This document shows, piece by piece, positions 59,874 through 64,000 of a stretch of 64,000 nt of DNA. The stretch is from Oscillospiraceae bacterium (GTDB taxonomy: Bacteria; Bacillota; Clostridia; Oscillospirales; CAG-272). Both the position numbers and the translations under genes were made by a program. Position 1 is the first letter of the stretch. Every line of letters begins with the position of its first letter. Under the pieces are notes generated by a model, which saw only the letters and a list, made by a program, of their open reading frames with translations, made no database searches and was not told the DNA's origin. The stretch covers positions 36,362 to 100,361 of the forward strand of contig SVTT01000006.1 in assembly GCA_015063625.1 (NCBI GenBank). Reading direction: 5' to 3'.

Positions 59874-59911
59874 ACAAAAAAGCCGATGTGGTTTCCCACA
59901 TCGGCTTTTTG
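59874..59911 (-). terminator. Terminator of the surface protein/peptide operon
   Basis: AAAAAGCCGATGTGG/CCACATCGGCTTTTT with a TTTC loop; on the minus strand the T run is followed by TGTATATAAAAG. Confidence 0.85.
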
Positions 59912-59944
59912 TTTGCTCATGACACGGGGTCATGGCGACTTGGA

Positions 59945-60067
59945 TCAGAGATCGGAATCTCCAAGATCCTCGCCATCACCGAGGTTGTCGTTCTCGGACT
60001 CGGTCATAATGTCCTCAGTCGAGAAGTACATGACCTCTGCCATGGGTGCTTCATAAATTGCTTTCAT
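59945..60067 (-). CDS. Acidic small peptide (40 residues) downstream of the beta-helix protein
   Basis: MKAIYEAPMAEVMYFSTEDI followed by an acidic tail rich in Asp, Glu, Gly and Asn, ending LGDSDL. AAAGGAG lies 8 bases before the ATG, the stop is followed by a terminator, and it starts 36 bp after the beta-helix gene, so it is translated from the same mRNA. The opening pattern M-K-x-x-Y-E-x-P-x-x-E-V-x-x-F-x-x-E-D-I, with a polar tail, recalls short proteins common in gut Clostridia whose role is unknown. No membrane segment or Cys. It could be a peptide signal, an unmodified precursor or a chaperone for the surface protein; all are speculation. Confidence 0.72.
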   Translation of the reverse strand: MKAIYEAPMAEVMYFSTEDIMTESENDNLGDGEDLGDSDL

Positions 60068-60102
60068 TGGTTTCACTCCTTTCAATTCTATAAAAGGATC
60101 GC

Positions 60103-63100
60103 TTACGCGGAGATCGAAGCCTTGAGAGCCTCAAGCTTTGCACGCTGAGAATCGCTGTAGCAGCTGTAACCGCCATCGACAGGGTATACGTACTCGCCCT
60201 CGGGCTCGACAGAGATATCAGTCAGTGCTGCGTCAACGGCGTCTGCAAGAGAACGTGCGTTCTCCTCGGCGTTAAACTCTGCGTAATAGTAGGTTTCGCC
60301 GACCTTTGCATAAGCAATGGCTGCGAATGCACGGTCGTAGTTGGCTTCCTTGATGTTGACCAGAACGGCATTGAAGGTCACGCCGCCGTCAACGTTATCC
60401 ACGCTATACACTGCAGGGACGTCCACGTAGACCTTAGAGGTAGCATAGCCCTTTGCGGTTGCGTAGGCATCCAGTGCCGCCTTGGTAAAGTTGCCTGCTG
60501 CGGCGACCATATCAAGGGGAGCGATGATGGTACCGTAGGAAACGGTGCCGCCAAGGCCTGCAATGGCAGAAGCCGAGATGGTGGAGGTGAAGCGGATACC
60601 CTCAGAGCCTGCGGTCAGACGCACCTGCGTACCGGTGGTCATCGCGGGAGCGAACGTCGCGGGAACGTTCATGATAAATGCGTAGTGAGCCACGCCTGCG
60701 TAGCTGAGCTGAGGCATGCTGTCGGTGATAACGTCCTCGCCGTAAATGGTGGTAGGAGCCTTGGAGAGGAATGCACCGCCGGTGAACGAAATGTTCCTCG
60801 CACACTCACCACCGGACACGTAAACGAAACCGACGGGCTCGTCGTTCGAAATAACGAACAGGCCGCCCGTGACGGTGACAGTCTGAACGGAGGAGCCGAT
60901 GTTCATCGAGAAGATGCTACGATTCACGGTCTGGAAGCGACCGCCCGTGATGGTAATAGAGGCATACTTGCCTTCGGCATCGGGAAGGTCCTTGCCGGAC
61001 CAGAAGCTGAACAGAGCTGCGCCGCTTGCAGGATTGTCGTTGATAAAGGTGCCGCCCGTGACGGTCAGCGAGCCGCAGGGACGGTCGACCGTAGAAGAGG
61101 CGCTTCCGCTCTTGTTAGCATCATAGCAGAAAACGTTGCCGCTTCCGTGGATCGTAAAGGTACCGCCCGTAACGGTGACGTCGGAAACATGGTCGTTGTC
61201 ATTCATACTGAATATACCCTTGCCGATGTTTACATCGGAGGGTACGGTAAAGGTGCCGCCCGAGATCTCATAATGAATACCGTTGCAGTTGAACATGCCG
61301 TGAGTGGTTTGGTTGGGTAGGGTAAAGATGCCGCCCGTGATCTCGATCGTGCGGTCAAATGTGCTCTGTACGTTCGTTCCTGCGCTAAAGCTGCCGTTGT
61401 TGCCCGAGATGATGCAGCCGTAAACGGCAACGCCGTCGGCACCGAACTCGCCGCCGCTGATCACAACGCTGGCGCCGGTGGGTGCGGTGGTCAACTTATT
61501 ATCCATATCGATCTGACGCTTGCCGCCGATAAACTTACCGCCCGAAATGATCAGCTTGTTGTCATAGGCGCCAAGATAGACAATCTGGTAGCTGATATCG
61601 CTTGTCGTGGCAGGAGCCTTGAAGGTGCCGTCCTTGATCTCGATGGTATTGGCATCGTTGGAGCAGAAGATATAGCCGCCCGCCCCCTTCGACTCGAAAA
61701 CGCCTCCGTCGACGGTCAGCTTCATACCGCGGTTTCTCACAGTAATGCTGTTCCATGCATAGGAGTTGAAGGTACCGCCGTTGATATTGACCACGGCGTT
61801 GTTGGCATGCAGGTTGAGCAGATAGGTCGTGCTTGAGCAGTTGGTAAAGACACCGTCGTTAATGGTGGTCACACCGTTGGAGCCCTCAATGGTGAGCACT
61901 GCTGTTCCGGTGCCGCTCAAAGCGGTGAAGCTGGGGGCAACCGCTCCGCCCTTTTCGATGGTCAGCGTGCCGTTGTTCTTGCGAACCACGTCGCCGGGGC
62001 CGCTCATTTCAAATGTACCGCCGGTGATACGAACGTTTGCACCGCCGTCCGAGATACGAAGCACGGCAGAGTACGAGTTGGCGCCCGTCGCTCTGAAGGT
62101 GCCGCCGCTGATGGTAAGGGAAACTGCATTGTTGCAATTGATCAGAAAGCCGCCGGCTAGATTTTCCGCTGAGACTGCAGCCGCAGGCGAGCTGAAGGTG
62201 CCGCCGCTGATTTGAACGGCGCCGATGCCGCCGCCAAGAGCTATGGAACCGCCATTGAAGGTGCCGCCCGAGACGGAAACCGTCGTACCGGCGCCTCTGA
62301 CGTTCAAGACCGAGTTGGCTGCATTGCCGCCGTTAATGGTAAAGGTACCGCCCGAGATGTTGATGACCGAGCCGCTGCCGTCAGGCAGAACGGTGCCGCT
62401 CGGAGAGGTGACGACCGTTTGTACACCGGGAATATCCTCGGAAACGGTCAGCTTCATGCCGTTCTTACACCAGAAACCGTCACCCGCGGATTCGACCGTG
62501 CCGCCCATGAGGTTAAACTCGAACTTCGTGGCATAGAACAGCATGATATCGCCGCCGGCGGTGGAGTTTCCGGTGACGTAACCGTTTTGCTTGTTGGTCA
62601 CCTTGCCGTTGTACATATTGAGCACCGCGCCCTCACCTATCACAGTGCTGTGGAGAATGTACTGGTGATTGCTGCCCGTGCCGAGCACCGTATCCGCACC
62701 CTTGATGTTCAGGGTGGCGGTTGCGTAATAGGCGATGGTGTAATGACCGCCGTCGGTGATGACGTTGTTGAGCGTAACCTCGGCATCGGCTCCGCTGAGG
62801 CGAAGCACGATCACACCCGCAGTGCGCGGTGCAACCACAACGAGGTTATCGAAGGTCACGTTGCCTGCCGAAACATCCAACGCATATGCGGTAGCCGCGC
62901 CCTTGTTGTTGGGGTTGTAGCCGCCGTCAAACGCGGTGGTGCCCGTAAAGGTCAGCTTGTAGTCGGCACCCGCATTGGCGCCCGTGATGGTGTAGGTCTT
63001 ATTGACGTTCAGCTGAACGCCCGCTGCCTCCTCCACATCCTTGAGCAGGGTGATCGCGCCGCCGTTCTTGACAACACCAATGGCTTCTGCCAGGGTGTTG

Positions 63101-63273
63101 GTGCTGGTGTAGCCGCTATCGGTCTCGACGCTATAGTTGCCGACAATCTCTTCGCCCACAAGGGCAATGCCGCTGCCGTCAGCCGTATCGTCTGCCGATG
63201 CCACCACTGCCGTCATGACGACCATCACGACAACCAGCATGGCAAGCAAGATCAAACGAATTTGCTTTTTCAT
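60103..63273 (-). CDS. Secreted right-handed beta-helix surface protein
   Basis: 1,056 residues. KKQIRLILLAMLVVVMVVMT begins a signal peptide, with cleavage likely after VVASA. Residues about 90-870 are a beta-helix built on repeated I/V-x-I-S/T-G-G-T-F rungs (INISGGTFTINGGNAANS, VSVSGGTFNGG, VQISGGTF, LTISGGTFRATG and many more). The last 190 residues form another domain (TGTQVRLTAGSEGIRFTSTI, FNAVLVNIKEANYDRAFAAI) found at the C-terminus of similar Clostridial surface proteins. No LPXTG or lipobox; anchoring is unclear. The ATG at 63273 follows AAAGGAGAG and starts the signal peptide; an upstream TTG/other start is less likely. Confidence 0.85.
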   Translation of the reverse strand: MKKQIRLILLAMLVVVMVVMTAVVASADDTADGSGIALVGEEIVGNYSVETDSGYTSTNTLAEAIGVVKNGGAITLLKDVEEAAGVQLNVNKTYTITGANAGADYKLTFTGTTAFDGGYNPNNKGAATAYALDVSAGNVTFDNLVVVAPRTAGVIVLRLSGADAEVTLNNVITDGGHYTIAYYATATLNIKGADTVLGTGSNHQYILHSTVIGEGAVLNMYNGKVTNKQNGYVTGNSTAGGDIMLFYATKFEFNLMGGTVESAGDGFWCKNGMKLTVSEDIPGVQTVVTSPSGTVLPDGSGSVINISGGTFTINGGNAANSVLNVRGAGTTVSVSGGTFNGGSIALGGGIGAVQISGGTFSSPAAAVSAENLAGGFLINCNNAVSLTISGGTFRATGANSYSAVLRISDGGANVRITGGTFEMSGPGDVVRKNNGTLTIEKGGAVAPSFTALSGTGTAVLTIEGSNGVTTINDGVFTNCSSTTYLLNLHANNAVVNINGGTFNSYAWNSITVRNRGMKLTVDGGVFESKGAGGYIFCSNDANTIEIKDGTFKAPATTSDISYQIVYLGAYDNKLIISGGKFIGGKRQIDMDNKLTTAPTGASVVISGGEFGADGVAVYGCIISGNNGSFSAGTNVQSTFDRTIEITGGIFTLPNQTTHGMFNCNGIHYEISGGTFTVPSDVNIGKGIFSMNDNDHVSDVTVTGGTFTIHGSGNVFCYDANKSGSASSTVDRPCGSLTVTGGTFINDNPASGAALFSFWSGKDLPDAEGKYASITITGGRFQTVNRSIFSMNIGSSVQTVTVTGGLFVISNDEPVGFVYVSGGECARNISFTGGAFLSKAPTTIYGEDVITDSMPQLSYAGVAHYAFIMNVPATFAPAMTTGTQVRLTAGSEGIRFTSTISASAIAGLGGTVSYGTIIAPLDMVAAAGNFTKAALDAYATAKGYATSKVYVDVPAVYSVDNVDGGVTFNAVLVNIKEANYDRAFAAIAYAKVGETYYYAEFNAEENARSLADAVDAALTDISVEPEGEYVYPVDGGYSCYSDSQRAKLEALKASISA

Positions 63274-63374
63274 AAAAACTCTCCTTTTTTGTTTTTGGAA
63301 TGTGCCTCTCCGCACAGAGATGTATCACAACAAATGAACAAACGGTGTGCAAAGGGTGACATTTCCGTATATTA

Positions 63375-63403
63375 ATTATATATAAAACATTCTTCGCAGT
63401 CAA
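63375..63403 (-). promoter_or_regulatory. Promoter of the beta-helix protein/peptide operon
   Basis: On the minus strand TTGACT, 17 bp, TATAAT; leader of about 95 nt. Confidence 0.75.
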
Positions 63404-63595
63404 GTGATTGTTGACGATTCTACTTAAGATACAAAATATGAACAAGATATTCGTTAATTTTGACGAAAAAATTGGTCTGTCCTCTTCCAAAAACACAAAA
63501 TGCAGGCATGACTGTCGGATAGGAGCGCTCGCACGGGGCAACCGCTGATCTCGGTTCGATCGACCGATGCCCGGATCACATCATGCCCGAACGTG
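63404..63595. other. Intergenic region upstream of the surface protein promoter
   Basis: AT-rich up to about 63480, then GC-rich. No gene recognised. Confidence 0.4.
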
Positions 63596-63715
63596 CCGCG
63601 AGGACGCCGACCCTCCCCCCTCGTTGTCGTCCTGAGCGGAGGGCGAAGCCCGCAGTCGAACCCGTAGGGCGCTGCAAAGCATCGGGATCTGCGAGGGGAT
63701 GACGGATATAAGGGC
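63596..63715 (-). repeat. Dispersed intergenic repeat C, copy 2 (inverted)
   Basis: Reverse complement of 59553-59660 with scattered differences (CTCGTTGTCGTCCTGAGCGG, CCCGCAGTCGAACCCGTAGG, GCGAGGGGATGACGGATATA). Confidence 0.8.
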
Positions 63716-63784
63716 GTGCCGCGAACACACCGACAATCGGGTGCACGTGCGCGCCCTGTTTCCCCCGACAACGACCGCCGGTTT

Positions 63785-64000
63785 TTTTATAACAAAAGGA
63801 AGACTTGGCTTGATCCGACAATGCCCGGATCACATCATCCATGGTAGGGGCTGGCGCCCACGACAGCCCATAACAAACAGACGGTAACCATGAACGGGTC
63901 GTCGAGGGCGCCGACCCCTACCGGGTTTGATCACACCCAAACGTACCGCGAGGTGTGGGAAATCGGGTGCGCGTGCGCCCTGTTTCCACCGCCAACGACC
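63785..64000 (-). repeat. TAGGGGTCGGCGCC repeat, inverted copy at the right edge
   Basis: Contains AAGACTTGGCTTGATCCGAC, GGTAGGGGCTGGCGCCCACG, CGGTAACCATGAACGGGTCG and GCGCCGACCCCTACCGGG, the reverse complement of 59700-59870; further bases to the window edge match 19480-19560 in inverted form. Confidence 0.82.

Overview
The window looks like chromosomal DNA of an uncultured, fairly high-GC Bacillota of class Clostridia, probably a gut-type lineage. Pointers are the type III glutamine synthetase, a 2-oxoacid:ferredoxin oxidoreductase, LuxS/MtnN, a PadR with a DUF1700/DUF4097 partner, Gram-positive lipoprotein signals, a glycine riboswitch ahead of an AGCS symporter, and sigma-A promoters that almost all have exact 17-bp spacing. 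I cannot name a genus. Genes are dense on both strands; there is one tRNA (Trp) and no rRNA.

Layout. 1-6.2 kb: 5' end of a type I glutamine synthetase, a histidine phosphatase, a two-chain (gamma-delta / alpha-beta) 2-oxoacid oxidoreductase operon and a GNAT acetyltransferase. 6.3-6.7 kb: an apparent non-coding RNA of about 415 nt with its own promoter and terminator. 7.1-16.8 kb: one giant repeat-built surface lipoprotein of about 3,220 residues. 17-24.5 kb: PadR/DUF1700-DUF4097 pair, phosphoribosyltransferase-aspS, holA, and a stand-alone GMP synthase ATP-pyrophosphatase subunit. 24.6-29.8 kb: an AT-rich mobile island with a tyrosine integrase, an Xre-type regulator and a BcgI-like restriction-modification pair, bounded by TTTGATACCAAAA sites. 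30-34 kb: M42 peptidase and an orphan winged-helix/PD-(D/E)xK nuclease, then a 282-bp element with terminal inverted repeats. 34-38 kb: small lipoprotein, then alr-araC-luxS-mtnN with overlapping genes. 38-40.8 kb: rpmG-secE-nusG-rplK-rplA and tRNA-Trp. 40.8-43.9 kb: decayed mobile debris and a GH2 beta-mannosidase. 44-54 kb: LysR regulator, nucleotidyltransferase, Wzz/BY-kinase-like protein, a degenerate MBOAT/AlgJ-like pair, PAP2 phosphatase, plsY, a methyltransferase and a TtcA-like thiolase. 53.8-59.5 kb: PfoR-type PTS IIC protein, glycine-riboswitch-controlled AGCS symporter, small membrane protein, glnN. 59.5-64 kb: a beta-helix surface protein and a 40-residue acidic peptide, bracketed by inverted copies of intergenic repeats.

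Themes. Nitrogen and amino-acid handling recurs (two glutamine synthetases, glycine-sensing symporter). alr-araC-luxS-mtnN joins D-alanine supply with S-adenosylhomocysteine recycling. The 44-54 kb block is envelope and lipid oriented. At least two families of terminal-inverted-repeat elements and a GC-rich intergenic repeat family are scattered through the window. The strongest candidates for something undescribed are the 415-nt RNA, the orphan nuclease at 31.7-33.7 kb, the degenerate MBOAT/AlgJ pair, and the acidic peptide downstream of the beta-helix protein.
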